64,000 nucleotides of DNA, from assembly GCA_022818135.1 (NCBI GenBank), contig JAFMSR010000012.1, positions 29,890,467 through 29,954,466 of the forward strand, in the 5' to 3' direction. A program made the translations under genes and the position numbers. Below are positions 45,901-57,444 of this stretch, piece by piece (positions within the stretch are counted from its first letter, which is position 1; every line of letters begins with the position of its first letter). Under the pieces are notes generated by a model. It did not search any database, was not told where the DNA came from, and saw only the letters and a program-made list of their open reading frames with translations. This DNA is from Saxidomus purpurata (taxonomy: Eukaryota; Mollusca; Bivalvia; Venerida; Veneridae).

Positions 45901-46810
45901 ATACCCCCGAAACGAAGTTTAGGGGGGTATGTAGGAGTCACCCGGTGATTGGTCGGTCGGGCGCCCCGTTGCATTTTCTTTGTCCGGAGCATAACTTGAA
46001 AACAACTCGTTGGAATTCAATACAACTTCATACAATGGTTAAGCACATGGAGAAGAAGTGCAGTAGTGCACAAGAACCATAACTCCATCTTGACTTATTA
46101 CAGAGTTATTGCCCTTTGTAGCTTTTCCTTGTCCGGAGCATAACTTGAAAACCAACTGGTTGGAAGATAATACAACTTCATACAATGGTCGAGCACAATG
46201 AGAGGAAGTGCAGTGTACAAGAACCTTAACTCCATCTTGAGTAATTAAAGAGTTATTGCCCTTTTTACTTTTCGTTGTCCGGAGCGTAACTTGAAATCTA
46301 CTGGTTGGAAATCAATACAACTTCATACAATGGTTAAGCACATTGAGAGGAAGTGCAGTGCACAAGAACCGTAACTCTATCTTGACTCATTACAGAGTTA
46401 TTGCCCTTTGTTACTTTTCCTTGTCAGGAGCATGATTCGAAAACTGCTGGTTGGAATTCAATACAACTTCATACAATAGTCTAGCACAATGAGAGGAAGT
46501 GCAGTGCACAAGAACCATAACTCCATCTTGAGTAATTACAGAGTTATTGCCCTTTGTTACTTTTCCTTGTCCGGAGCATAACTTGGAAACTACTGGTAGG
46601 AATTCAATACAACTTCATACCATGGTCAAGCACAATGAGAGGAAGTGCAGTGTACAAGAACCATAACTCTATCTTGAGTTATTACAGAGTTATTGCCAAG
46701 AACAATCTCTCTATTTTAGTTTTTTTTGTAAGGTATTCTGTTACTACGAACTTCCTCAGTTTATAAAGCAGTCTTTCGGGGGTATTAATCACATTTAGTG
46801 ATAGGTCTAG
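45901..46810 (+). mobile_element. Family D Helitron-like element with five 146-bp units
   Basis: ATACCCCCGAAA (45901-45912) is matched 12/12 by TTTCGGGGGTAT (46774-46785). Then come the hairpin ATCAC-ATTTA-GTGAT (46788-46802) and AGGTCTAG (46803-46810). Unit starts (TCCGGAGC or close) at 45983, 46132, 46278, 46424 and 46570 give a period of 146-149. Hairpin plus CTAG end is the classic Helitron 3' layout. Non-coding. Confidence 0.75.
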
Positions 46811-46925
46811 GTTAATTTGATTCACTCTCTGTAGATGGTGGTTTCTCCTTTTGCCAGGTTGTGTTATGTCAGTGCCGTAGCCACAGGTATATCTAAACCG
46901 AGGCAGTTTAGGGGGATCCGGGATG

Positions 46926-47175
46926 AGTGGTGCGGTGGTCGAGTGGTAAACGCTCTGGTTTACCAATCCGGAGGTCCCCAGTTTGAATCCAAGCCAGGGC
47001 ACTGGAAATTTCAGAAAACGCTTTTCAGTGTTTCCCACCCATCTAGAGATGAACTGGTTAGAAACCCAGAGGTAGTCTTGCGTGCATCATGTAAACAAGA
47101 ACCAAGGGGTCTATTTGTGAAAGAGCTAGGGTCTGGTACCCGGATTCCCTTGTATCTGTATCTGTCTCTCTAAAG
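46926..47175 (+). mobile_element. tRNA-derived SINE
   Basis: A box TGGTCGAGTGG (46936-46946) and B box AGTTTGAATCC (46980-46990) sit at tRNA spacing. A ~150-bp unrelated body and a TGTATC-type simple tail (about 47150-47175) follow. Length and layout fit a Pol III SINE. The 112-codon frame across it is not a gene. Confidence 0.75.
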
Positions 47176-47354
47176 GTTGTACCGTATATACCTTGAAAAA
47201 GGATGGTGGCCCATAAGCACATCTAACAAAACAAAAAATGGGGATCAGGGGGGCATGCTACCCAAAGAAAATTTTTTTGGGGAACTTCTCTTGACGACAC
47301 TTTTGCATGAAGCATGCCGGAGATGGCCAAGTACTGAAGTAGTTACGGTTTTTG

Positions 47355-47720
47355 TTGAGCCCGCCTGCGGTGAGCTCGATATAGTTGTCACTTTTGGCAG
47401 TTCGGTGTATGTGCATGAGTGCGTCCGTGCGTGCGTGCATCCGTCCATCCGTCCGTCTGTCCGTCCGATTTTGTCCGGACCATATCTTTTTCATGCATAG
47501 AGGGATTTTGATGTTACTTGGCAAAAATGTTCACCATCATGAGACGGAGTGTCATGCACAAGAACCAGGTCCCTAGGTCTAAGGTCAAGGTCACACTTGG
47601 AGGTTGAAGTTCAAAGTCAGGAATATCTTTGTCTGGAGCATTTCTTCTTCATGCATGGAGGGAATTTGATGTTACTTTGTACAAATGTTTTCCACCATGG
47701 GCTACCCTTGTTTTTAGAAA
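47355..47720 (+). repeat. Pearl-type repeat with CGTC-rich tract
   Basis: Starts near GAGCCCGCCTGCGGTGAGCTCGATATAG (similar to 61567-61590), then CGTCCGTGCGTGCGTG simple sequence at 47422-47470, then 'catgagacggagtgtcatgcacaagaacc' as at 61905-61930. Ends are not clear. No gene. Confidence 0.5.
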
Positions 47721-47928
47721 TACTTCCCTTTGTTGTTACTATAAATAGCTTATATTGTAACTTTTTTATTACTGGCCGTAGAGAAAAATCGAGACCACTT
47801 TTCTGTGATACAACATGCATGTTACATCCAAAATTGTGTATTTTGACCCATCTCTACTTGGTAAGGAGTTAGCCCTTTTGACATATGGTGGGCTCGACAT
47901 GTTGCACGTGGGCTTCTAGTTTATATTA

Positions 47929-48839
47929 CAGTCGACTCTCATTCCCTCGAACCCGGATCGTTCGAACACCCCCGATCGCTCGAACACCTCTTCCGGTCCC
48001 GAACTTTAGTGTTCTTTATGCTTATTGTTCTACTGCGGATGGCTCGAACACCAATGGCTGGAACTCTCGAACTCCTTGTCAGTCCCTTCAGCACAATAAT
48101 AGTGCAATTCACACCCGTTGGCTCGATCAGACAATTAGTCGCCGGCACTTTTTGTGATCATGCAAACAATTCACACCTCGACTGGAGGGACAATAATTGG
48201 CATTTAATAGGTGCACGCGTAATTTTAGTAAGCTTGTGTAATTAATAAGGTATAGTACAAACAAATTTAGATGATTTTCGTTATCTAGTTATGTTTAAAA
48301 TCCACATTTCAAACAATTTGAGTAAAATATGCCTGTATGATGGCTTTAAAAATGAGCGACTGTATTCTGTTTTTACATTTCAATAAACGAATTAGGCTGA
48401 ACAACTTGGCGAAGGACCCGGTAACGGGGGATAGCTAAGTTGGCGTCTTGAAAGCAAGGAGTTAAACGTAAACTGGATCAGAAAACATTAGAAACAAAAT
48501 ACAATGCAATAATAGAATATGAGAAGGGACAAAAATCAAAAACAGAAATTGCTAAAATGTTTGTAGTGCCAAAAAACACGCTTTCAGGCTGGTTAAAAAA
48601 GGCTGACACAATAAAAGAGGGTTATACGAAATTCGGACCAGGCGACGGAACAATAATTAATTAAAGAAAAAAAGAACAACAATGGTTTTCGTTTTTAATT
48701 ACACAGAGTACAAGTGTACATGGGTCATATACGTCGTACGCAAAATCCAAGATGGCCGCCGATACTGATGGCTCGAACTCCCGATGGCTCGAACTTATAT
48801 TCACGGGCCCTTCGAGTTCGAGCGATCGAGAGTCGACTG
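47929..48839 (+). mobile_element. Tigger/pogo-type DNA transposon, internally deleted
   Basis: CAGTCGACTCTC at 47929 and its exact inverse GAGAGTCGACTG at 48828-48839, flanked by TA on both sides (47927-47928, 48840-48841), as expected for Tc1/mariner-superfamily insertion. Repeated CTCGAAC words crowd both ends (about eight on the left, three on the right) and may be transposase sites. 911 bp; the catalytic DDE region is missing. Confidence 0.85.
48452..48664 (+). pseudogene. Remnant of Tigger/pogo transposase: CENP-B-like helix-turn-helix only
   Basis: A 70-codon frame, closed by a stop on both sides, encodes KRKLDQKTLETKYN then the psq/CENP-B-type HTH (EIAKMFVVPKNTLSGWLKK). This is the N-terminal DNA-binding domain of pogo/Tigger transposases. 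There is no ATG in frame and no DDE domain follows. If expressed it could bind the element's ends but not cut them. Confidence 0.75.
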
Positions 48840-48998
48840 TATATACTAATTTTATTTATTCTCAATTGAGAAACAAGTTCTTACAACTTAGATTAATTGC
48901 TCCATAGAGACTCATTTGAGATGGAATCAACCTCAAAGAGAGAGAGGCAATGTGTAATTAATTGTATTTTGCCTATATAAGCTTAGACACTAACGACT

Positions 48999-49072
48999 TG
49001 GCTATGGTAGGAATTGAACCCGGGGCCCTTTGATCCTGAGGCAAACGGGCTACCACTGTGCCACAGTCACAG
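48999..49072 (-). pseudogene. tRNA-like SINE head
   Basis: Minus strand: A box TGGCACAGTGG (49063-49053) and B box GGTTCAATTCC (49020-49010). The acceptor and T arms do not pair well, so not a working tRNA. Confidence 0.55.
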
Positions 49073-49489
49073 TGGCTCCACAATTAGTTACAGTTGAGTG
49101 ATTCCATAACAATACGGAGTCCCGGCATTGGTAAATGACAGCCAGGATGGTGCTTCGTTTGTGTCAGTGGCTATGCATTTTGCATATTGATTAAATGTAA
49201 CATTGTACATAGTCTTTTCTTGGATTCAGAAGTCAATCTTAATATTTACATTTCATTGCATTTGTTTCCCCCTTTTTTTTGCTCTGCAAATTTTAACCAA
49301 GGCAGCTGCCTCGGTGTGCCTCAGTGTGGCTACGGCGCTGTATGTAGGCGGATTATACAATGGAAGGGCGTGACTCGGTTTCGATTCAGCGATTAGGCTG
49401 ACACGCATATGTATTAGCGGAAATGCATTAGTGGAAATGTTGACACTTTTTAATCATGTAGATCTATCACCGTTTTTTTTTTACCAAAT

Positions 49490-49975
49490 TGTGAATGGGT
49501 CCGGTACCACGGTACCAGGGAAATTGTGAAAATAGCGTTTTTTCTCCTAAATTGTGAAAAATATTCAACTGAATTGTGTAATTTCTTTTAGATGGAAAAC
49601 ATTGAATATAACAGCCATTATCACATTTACAAGTCAATCAGACGCTTGAAAATTGGACCAGAAGTGACTAAATCCTGAACATAAGTCAGGTGTGCAAACA
49701 TGAATATAAAGAATTGCTGACGATACGGACGAATGTAAATGATGTTTATTTCATTGATTTTTTTTGGACAGGGTCCAATGAACGGACCCGGTGCCACTTT
49801 TTTTGTGAATTTGTTTTCCAATGGTAAATGGGATCGTTGGCTGGTACTAGTTATATAAAGAAAAAGGTCGCTGTACATGGATCAAGGCATAGGGGTTCGT
49901 ATTTTGACTCGTGACAACTGTGTCACGAGTCAAATATAATTATAGTCTATGGGTGTCAAATACGGACCCCAATGG
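49490..49975. repeat. Palindrome-rich block
   Basis: Includes GGTACCACGGTACC (~49503-49516), GGGTCC-AATGAAC-GGACCC (~49773-49791), and a perfect hairpin TTGACTCGTGACA-ACTG-TGTCACGAGTCAA (49904-49933). The last lies within a wider inverted pair GGGGTTCGTATT...AATACGGACCCC (~49893-49971). Confidence 0.75.
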
Positions 49976-50029
49976 ATCAAGGCAAATGTCCCAAATGGCA
50001 CTTTATGCCCTAGGAAATAAATTTACACA

Positions 50030-50787
50030 TTTTCAAAATAATCTGTAAGTCTGGCTTCAGTTATGTACAAGAATAATTTTGTTGTGTAATTTACAACTGT
50101 AAACCCCTTAATGAGGGCCATTGAGATGTAGAGGTTCTTAAGATATGATAAATGCTGGACAGTCAGTCTGAATTTGGATTTAAAACCAACAGACTGCATC
50201 AAAATCTTCTGGATATGTCTGTAGGTCCATCAACTTTAGGGAAGACTGCAAAGAATATCAATTTACATAGGCTTATATAAGAAAACCTTCTAAAAATCTT
50301 CTCTGAAACCACAAGACCAACAGCCTAGATACTTTTCATGTAACATATTGCCTAGTGGACTTCTACCAAGATTGTTCAGATAATGACCCCCTGGTCAATA
50401 ATCACTTGATTTTACATAGGCTTATATAGGAAAAATGTGCAAAATCTTCTATGAAACCACATGGCCCTAAGCTTAGACATTTGGCATGTAGCATTTCCTT
50501 TTGGACCTCCACTAAGAGTGTACAAATCGTTAGCCCCGGGTCAAAATCCTGCCCATGGGGTCACTTGATTTCACATAGACTTGTACATGGAAAACTTCAA
50601 AAATCTTCTTGTCTAAAACCCTGAGACCCTTTGCTTAGATATTTGGAATAAAGCATTGTGTAGTGGAGATACTGCTCAAATCATGACTGACCCTTCCAGT
50701 GATGTGATTATTGACATTGTATTGTAGCCAATACAGAATAGTAGCCAGGTGAGCGATATATGATAATGGCCATCTTGCCCTTCTTGT
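50030..50787 (+). repeat. Family B element, 5' part degraded
   Basis: The right end has CCAGGTGAGCGATAT, a broken hairpin (AATGGCCATCTTGCCC) and TTCTTGTT. Three or four internal blocks repeat 'acataggcttatata.gaaaa' and 'agcttagatatttggcatgtagcatt' about 130-150 bases apart. Confidence 0.6.
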
Positions 50788-51289
50788 TATTTAACTTTGG
50801 TCAAATGTTCATCTCCTTGAGAGGACATGCTGAGCCCACGTCCCAGCCGCACCAAGCCAACTTCAAGGCTACACTTAGGGTGACTAGTTTTGTGTACAGT
50901 ATTTTCAGCTGCACACATCCGGGTACTGATAAATTATTTTTGTTCAGGAAAAGTGGGTCATCGGCTTTCATCGCTGGTCTCTATGCATCTTTAAGTTTAA
51001 CATGTACAAAATCCAAGAATAAAAATGAAAGAAGACGACTGCCTACTATTAGCTTTTTATCAGAGAATTGAATTTATAATACCTCTATGTTGTTAAAAGC
51101 TTCTTGTTTCGATTCAGATAAATCTAAACTTGCATATGAGTCTACAGTAAAGACCGAGTTTTCACCTGTTTCCGAATGAAGAAATGAACGCGATCTTATA
51201 ATCTGCTTGGTTAACTAGCCAGTATGACGTCAGGTCGAAACCAGGAATTACATATACTATACAGTACTTCAATACAAAGCAATATTGCA

Positions 51290-51810
51290 GTATACAGCAG
51301 TGCTATAGACTTTTGATATAAAGGGTGATCATGATCTGCACTTGTTGCAATGGCTCTTGCAGTCTGCTTGGTTAGGATTTATTTGTTTTTGATAAGTTGC
51401 TAATGTATTATGTCCAGCTTATCTTTTTAATTCTCTATGTTTTCAACAATGTGTGAAATACCCAATGTGTGCAATACCCAATGTGTGCAAGCATACAGAT
51501 TTTAAACAGCATGACTTCCCAGGGGGGGGAAATCAGTTATAAGTTGTTAGTTACAATGTGAAGTGAATATGATGAGATTATAAAGTGAAAAGTGTAGTCT
51601 TATTAAAGGATTTGTCTGGGGAAAAGGGAGATGTATTCTCAAACAATTGTTGACATCTAAAAGTAATCCTTAAAAGTTTCGTACAGAGTAAATATGTCAA
51701 CATTGAAATGTGCACATTTTAATTCTATATACAGGCATGCTGTTTGAAAGATGTCAGAAGACCTCTGGTTTTCCTGTTGGAGCTGAAGACTAAGACTTTA
51801 AGTGTGGACC
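51290..51810 (+). repeat. Dispersed repeat Z, copy 1
   Basis: Matches 58950-59560 in order: 'gatcatgatctgcact.gttgcaa', 'tgtgtgaaatacccaatgt', 'gagatgtattctcaa..aattgttg', 'agatgtcagaagac', 'cctgttggagctgaa'. About 70-75% similar. No continuous frame. Confidence 0.6.
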
Positions 51811-52185
51811 AATGGAAGGTCGGTCTGTTGGTTTTCATGGTTTACGGATGATAACTCATGAACGACTTTACCCTTTTGAATAATTTTTGGTAAATATATT
51901 TATGAAATACAGGTCAAGTTCGACTTTGGGGTCAGTAGGTCAAAGGTCAAGGTCACAGTGACTCTGAACTGTAAATATGATAGTAACCAGTACAACTTAA
52001 AGATTATCAACTTCTATTTTTGGCTAATTATTGCTTTCAATGGAATTGGAGCAAACAACTGGTGGTCTGTTTTAACAAATACAAACAGTCACATTATATA
52101 ACAATTGAGAAGCTAAATAAATTTAAAATGCTTTGTCAATTGACGTGAATTACATGAAGTTACAAAATGGTGACTATCCATAGTC

Positions 52186-52285
52186 TTGGGGAGCACACAT
52201 TTTTGTACCCGTATTTAAAAGTGGCGATATGGACAATGTCCAGAATTATAGAGGAATTACTTTATTGTGCAAACGCGTCTCAACA
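52186..52285 (+). pseudogene. LINE reverse-transcriptase fragment
   Basis: One frame from 52205 reads VPVFKSGDMDNVQNYRGITLL, the conserved first RT block of non-LTR retrotransposons (known consensus: PxxKKGD...NYRPISLL). The sequence departs from the family at ~52280, so this is a ~90-bp scrap. Confidence 0.65.
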
Positions 52286-52559
52286 TTTCTCCTGGTAACT
52301 ACATTGCCCGATTTTTTAAAGTTCTTCAACATAATAATTTATAAAACAAAATTTACAAAAGTCATACTCACATTTCTTGTTTATTTGGTAGAACCCCACC
52401 ACCTCGGAAGTCTGCTCCAAACAATTTCTTTTTACCTCATTTTGTGGTGGTGGGGAGAGTTAACCACCTGTGAGCTAGCTATAGTTGAAAAACACAAATC
52501 CATCAAAATCTTATTTGTCGATCTGGACAGTTTACAACACAAGAACCAATAAAACAAAA

Positions 52560-53733
52560 CATTTTAGTTTGAGCTTTAGAACTATAACTCCATCTGGACT
52601 AATTACAAAGTAATTGCCCTTTGTTACTTTTCCTTGTCCAGAGCATTACTTGAAAACTACTGGTTGGATTTCAATACAACTTCATACAATAGTTGAGCAA
52701 AATGAGAAGAAGTGCAGTGCACAAGAACCATAACTCTGTCTTGACTAATTACAGAGTTATTGCCCTTTGTTGCTTTTCCGTGTCCGGAGCATTACTTGAA
52801 AACTACTGGTTGGAATTCAATACAACTTCATGCAATGGTCAAGCACATGGAGAGGAAGTGAAGTGCACAAGAACCATAACTCCATCTTGACTAATTACAG
52901 AGTTTTTGCCCTTTGTTACTTTTCCTTGTCCATAGCATAACATGAAAACTGCTGGTTGGAATTCAATACAACTTCATACAATGGTGAAGCACATTGAGAG
53001 GAAGTGCAGTGCACAAGAACCATAACTCCATCTTGACTAATTACAGAGTTATTGCCCGTTGTTACATTGCCTTGTTTGGAGCATAACTTGAAAACTGCTA
53101 ATTAGAATTCAGTAAAACTTCATACAGTGGTCAATCGCATTGAGAGGAAGTGCAGTGTACAAGAACCATCACTCCATCTTGACTAATTACAGAGTTATTG
53201 CTCTTTGTTACATTTTCTTGTCCGGAGCATAACTTGAATACTACTGGTTGGATTTCAATATAACTTCATACAATAGTTGAGCAAAATGAGAAGTGCAGTG
53301 CACAAGAACCATAACTCCATCTTGAGTTATTTCAGAGTTATTGCCCTTTGTTACATTTCCTTGTCCGAAGTATAACTTGGAAACTGCTGGTTGGAATTCA
53401 ATACAACTTCATACAATGGTCAAGCACAATGAGAGGAAGTGCAGTGTAGAAGACCGACCCATTACTATATCTTGAGTAATTTAAGAGTTATTGCCCTTTG
53501 TTACTTTTCCTTGTCCGGAGCATAACTTGAAATCTATTGGTTGGAATTAAATACAAATTCATACAATGTTCAAGCAAAATGAGAGGAAATGCAGTGTACA
53601 AGAACCATAACTCTATCTTGACAAAAACCATAACTGTCATTAAGTGTTTTTTGCAAGGTATTTTGTTACTACTAACTTCCTCAGTTGATAAAGCAGTCTT
53701 TGGGGGGTATTAATCACATTTAGTGATAGGTCT
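52560..53733 (+). mobile_element. Family D element with about seven 146-bp units, 5'-truncated
   Basis: Tandem units of the same type as 45901-46810 ('aactactggttggaattcaatac', 'gagaggaagtgcagtgcacaagaacc'). The 3' end is TTTGGGGGGTAT then hairpin ATCAC-ATTTA-GTGAT and AGGTCTGG (CTGG instead of CTAG). The ATACCCCC 5' end is missing. Confidence 0.75.
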
Positions 53734-53739
53734 GGTTTT

Positions 53740-53825
53740 TGACAGAGTTATGCCGCTTTTTGTACTTGGTTATTCTGATAAAGTGTAAAAGGGTGACACA
53801 AGTGTTCTACTGAACACCCATCTAG
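53740..53825 (+). repeat. Family C element, 3' end only
   Basis: Hairpin GTGTTC-TACT-GAACAC at 53802-53817, then CCATCTAG to 53825, followed by TT. This is the same terminus as the minus-strand copy at 20765. It abuts the family D element directly. Confidence 0.7.
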
Positions 53826-54190
53826 TTATATCAAAACCATCTATCTATGGTAGTTCTATACTGTTTTGTTCAGTGTTACTATTATACAGTAATAAGTCAG
53901 TATTCAAAAATATTACAAGACAAATTTTGATATTGCCCGTGTTTTGGAAGCATGGCTTAAATTCCCCATTCGGCCATTTCCGGAACGGTTTGCTTGGAGG
54001 TGTTGCAATGTTCGAATATGATTCAGTTTAACATCTGGAAAAGACTTTCATACATAAGTATAGTTACATAATGTTGATATATCTATGTATTGACCCGAAA
54101 AGTTATTAAAACGGAATTGGTTTGCAAAATTAAAATTGTATAGAACCTATGCTATGTTGTTTCTTTATAATATACTTTCTCGTCAATTTT

Positions 54191-54336
54191 TAGCTCACCG
54201 GCTACGCCAGGGTGAGCTTTTCTGATCGATGATTGTCCGGGGTCATCCAACAACATTTCGATTCAAACGACATCGACCTCTTGTATTATTGGCAATTGAT
54301 ATACAGATGAGCGTATAGAGCCCCTTCGCCCTCTTT
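54191..54336 (+). mobile_element. Very short family B derivative
   Basis: TTAGCTCACCGGCTACGCCAGGGTGAGC at the left and GATGAGCGTATAGAGCCCC-TTCGCCCTCTTTGTAT at the right: both termini of family B in only ~145 bp. Followed by an (AAT)n microsatellite, 54340-54365. Confidence 0.55.
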
Positions 54337-55014
54337 GTATTATAATAATAATAATAATAATAGTAATAACAATCATGATAATAATTTTAATAATACGTGC
54401 TATTCTCATTACTTATAGAGATCATATGTTCGACGACAAAGGTGGGCGCAGGCTAAGTTCTAACCAAAAGATTGCCAAAATTGAAGAGGATAGGAATGCA
54501 GTAGCTAGGGGGTCACTTGGAGTGGCGATGGGAATCAGCGAGGAGGAATGAGAGTAAGATGCTTCCAACCTACAGACTCGGCATAGACCTGAAGAACTGT
54601 TAAATTGAAGAAAAGGGGTCTGTTATCTGATAATTGATATGAATTGCAGAATTTTCATTTCTTCACTTATTATGTTCATATTTACACATAATGTGACGAC
54701 CGTCAGGTCTTGATTAATTGCGATTTTCTAGCAGAGATAACCGATATGTTTAGAGTTACATACTCTTCATGTGTCAAAATTACTGTATTTAACTAGGTTT
54801 ACACTCTAGCGGCCACTTCTTAATGGTATAAAGGTTAAGACTGGTGACATGTTAAACCTCAATTTATCAATGACTCAAACACATTGTATTTCGTAATTGT
54901 ATTACGTATATCACAGTAATCAATACTTCAAATTGTAAATCAAATAAAAATCACAAAGGTCAACTGTATTATTAAAAATGAGGTAACAATCACAATCACA
55001 ACAATATGTAAATG

Positions 55015-55480
55015 AAATAATCACATTATCTTTGTACAGTAACTAACTTTGTTACAGTTATTCTGATAAAAAAGAAAGATAAGGGTGCATAAAGTAAAAA
55101 ATAAAAACACTTAAGCTTGAATCATCAAGAACATAACGTATTTTTTGGAAATGTTAAAAGTTATTTTCCATCAAACAGTAAATGACAGAACCTGAGTATG
55201 ATTGGTTTGAGAATATAACAAAAATATCTTATATCCATTGAGTAAAAATATACACCGTATTGGTCATTACTTGAAAATGTAAGACCCTGGTGCATTAAGA
55301 ATGAAATAATCACATTTCTTTGTACAGTAACTAACTTGGTAATATTAACTTTGAAAATAAAGAAAAGGTACGAAGCGGACGGAAATAAATCACACGTAAC
55401 ATCATTCATCAAAAACAGTATCTATCTTTTGGGAAACGTTACAAGGTTATTCTCCACTGAAAAGTGAATGGCATTATAAG
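55015..55480. repeat. Direct duplication, period ~295
   Basis: 'ataatcacatt..ctttgtacagtaactaact' at ~55017 and ~55309, and 'gggaaacgttacaaggttattctccact' at ~55432 against 'ggaaatgttaaaagttattttccatc' at ~55147. About 75% similar; not coding. Confidence 0.6.
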
Positions 55481-56224
55481 AGGAATTTTGAAAACGATTT
55501 AATGATAATACTAAAAGATGATAATAAACATGAGCGTAAAAAGTTATTTTTGTTCTTATGTTGGCCTGCTCTGTGTGAAGGCATACTATTTATCATTTTA
55601 AGTTGATATCTAAAACTACAGCTATCACTGAAGGTGCTGAATGCCCTCAGCCCCACCCCCTCTCCTTGGACACCGCTGGGTCACAGCACATGAACATAAA
55701 ATGTAATAGTGTAAGGCTTTTCAATGGGGTTTACAACTAGACTTAGTACAATAACTCCTGTGAGGTTTCATTTCATTCTGGTCAAGAGAATGAAGCGCAC
55801 AAAGGTTGTGTCTAAAGACAGACGGACACGCTGAATCAAGTACACTCCCTTTACAACTTTGTTGTCGGAGGGGGGGGTATAATATGATACCTTTGAAGCA
55901 GAATGAATTGACATCAAATAAAAAGCATTACACATAGCCAAAGAAATTGATAATGTCTGGACACAGCATCTGAACGCTGTGTTGATTTAACACACGTTAA
56001 ATCTTGGTCCCCTATTAATTTTTTATTTCGGCAGTTTGTGTAGATGTTATAAATCCAAAACAGTTCCATATTCAGTAATAAGCAGTGTATAATGTTCTTG
56101 ATAAGTATATCAAAATATATGACACAAACACTGTCACCGATGATGGAAATACATTGAAGCACAGCTTCCTGCCAACATTGTTCTTTCAGCATGAATGAAC
56201 AAAGAACATGTGTGGACCCTTTTA

Positions 56225-56495
56225 TTAATGTTTCTGTTTCATATGTCTTGTCAACGAACTGGCGTGATTGTATGCTGCATGGCAAATACGGCATCTTTGC
56301 TGCTTTTCGTCACTGTGTGTTGCCATATGTGATCTTAGCCGTGAATGTTTATCTGCTTTCAACCCACACACGTCACAGGAAAATCTCTTTTCATTTTTCT
56401 CGTTTCTTTCATGTTCATTTAGGTCAGACTTGGTTGAAAACTTCTTTTGACACTTGGAACAGGAAAACAGTTTCTCTTCGCCATGGACACTGCAG
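56225..56495 (-). CDS. C2H2 zinc-finger protein, terminal exon
   Basis: After a good splice acceptor (minus strand CCGTTTCAG, exon start 56495) the exon encodes ~89 residues with three C2H2 modules. The first keeps C-x2-C-x12-H but lacks the last His. The second is complete (CDVC...H-x3-H). The third is complete (CRIC...H-x4-H) and ends the protein in HMKQKH. The stop TAA overlaps AATAAA (56221-56226 reversed), so the 3' UTR is very short. Such proteins are normally nuclear DNA-binding factors. Upstream exons would be at higher coordinates; the candidate at 57445-57613 does not join in a clean phase. The exon starts with one base completing a split codon. Confidence 0.75.
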
Positions 56496-56811
56496 CTGAA
56501 ACGGTATATTTGAGGCGTTAACAAAAAAGAAAATATTATTTCATTTAAAGACGTTTTAAAAAAATGTCTTTAATGTTAACTATATAGTTTTACTATATAC
56601 TTTGCCACTGCGTAACTTAATAAGGTCTACGAACAACAAAACAACCATACTGTTAAGAACAGCAGTCGAGTATCTACAATCAGTTGCTTTTGAGTTAAAA
56701 TGTATTTCATTCAAATACAGGCGGGCAGTTTACCTAAACATCGTTCTTCGATATGACCAGAACAACATCCATACCCTCAGTAAGAAACTTTCTGGCATAG
56801 TCAGGAAGGTA

Positions 56812-56895
56812 ACAGGACTCGAATCAATGACCCTCAATCAGTGATTGGTTTTATGATTAAAAGTCAGCGACTGAACCACCCGATCTAACTGGCCG
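56812..56895 (-). pseudogene. tRNA-Lys(UUU)-like SINE head with internal insertion
   Basis: Minus strand: an A-box-like TTAGATCGGGTGG, the anticodon arm CTGACTTTTAATCA, AGGGTC and a B box GATTCGAGTCC resemble tRNA-Lys. About 20 extra bases are inserted between the anticodon arm and variable region. The following ~200 bases (56619-56811) would be the SINE body. Confidence 0.55.
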
Positions 56896-57444
56896 TTGAT
56901 CGCCAGTATTAGATTGCTAAAAAGTCGAGCGACTCTTGCATTGGAATTTTAACCCCTTAAAGCAAGCCTACACGTTTGATTCAACAACTGCATCACAGCA
57001 GCATAAGCTTACTGGAACACATTTCAAGTTCGGGAGTCTAGCAAAAAGTCTATAAGCATGCAATAACACGCGTGTTATAATATGTAAAGTAGTAAAAAAA
57101 AAAAAAGTCATCATGAAATATCTTTTAGAAAAGATAATAGGCGTTGATTCGAGGTACATTTTATTATATACATGTACATAGACATCGTTCCTATGAAAGT
57201 TATCAATGAAGTGATTGAATATGCAACCTATCTTTAGATCGGAGCTGCATCATTTATCATTGATGCAATTACGTGATAAAGAGGATCGTATACAAATTCC
57301 ATTCACCCGATTCCATTTGTTTCCTTTGATTGGTTCAAAAGGTAGGTCGAAACCAGCTTATTCAGCTCCGCGCAAATATGAAACGGAGTGTTATGTGTTC
57401 AGTGAGGTAAAATAATAATTACTGATGATGTAAAGAGATATCAC

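Noticed and set aside
47385..47576. Short Cys/Arg-rich frames in the CGTCCGT tract
   Set aside because: Simple-sequence translation in a repeat, open in several frames at once.
52229..52552. 107-codon frame starting MDNVQNYRG as a gene
   Set aside because: Only the first ~20 residues match a LINE reverse transcriptase; the rest is unrelated and low-complexity.
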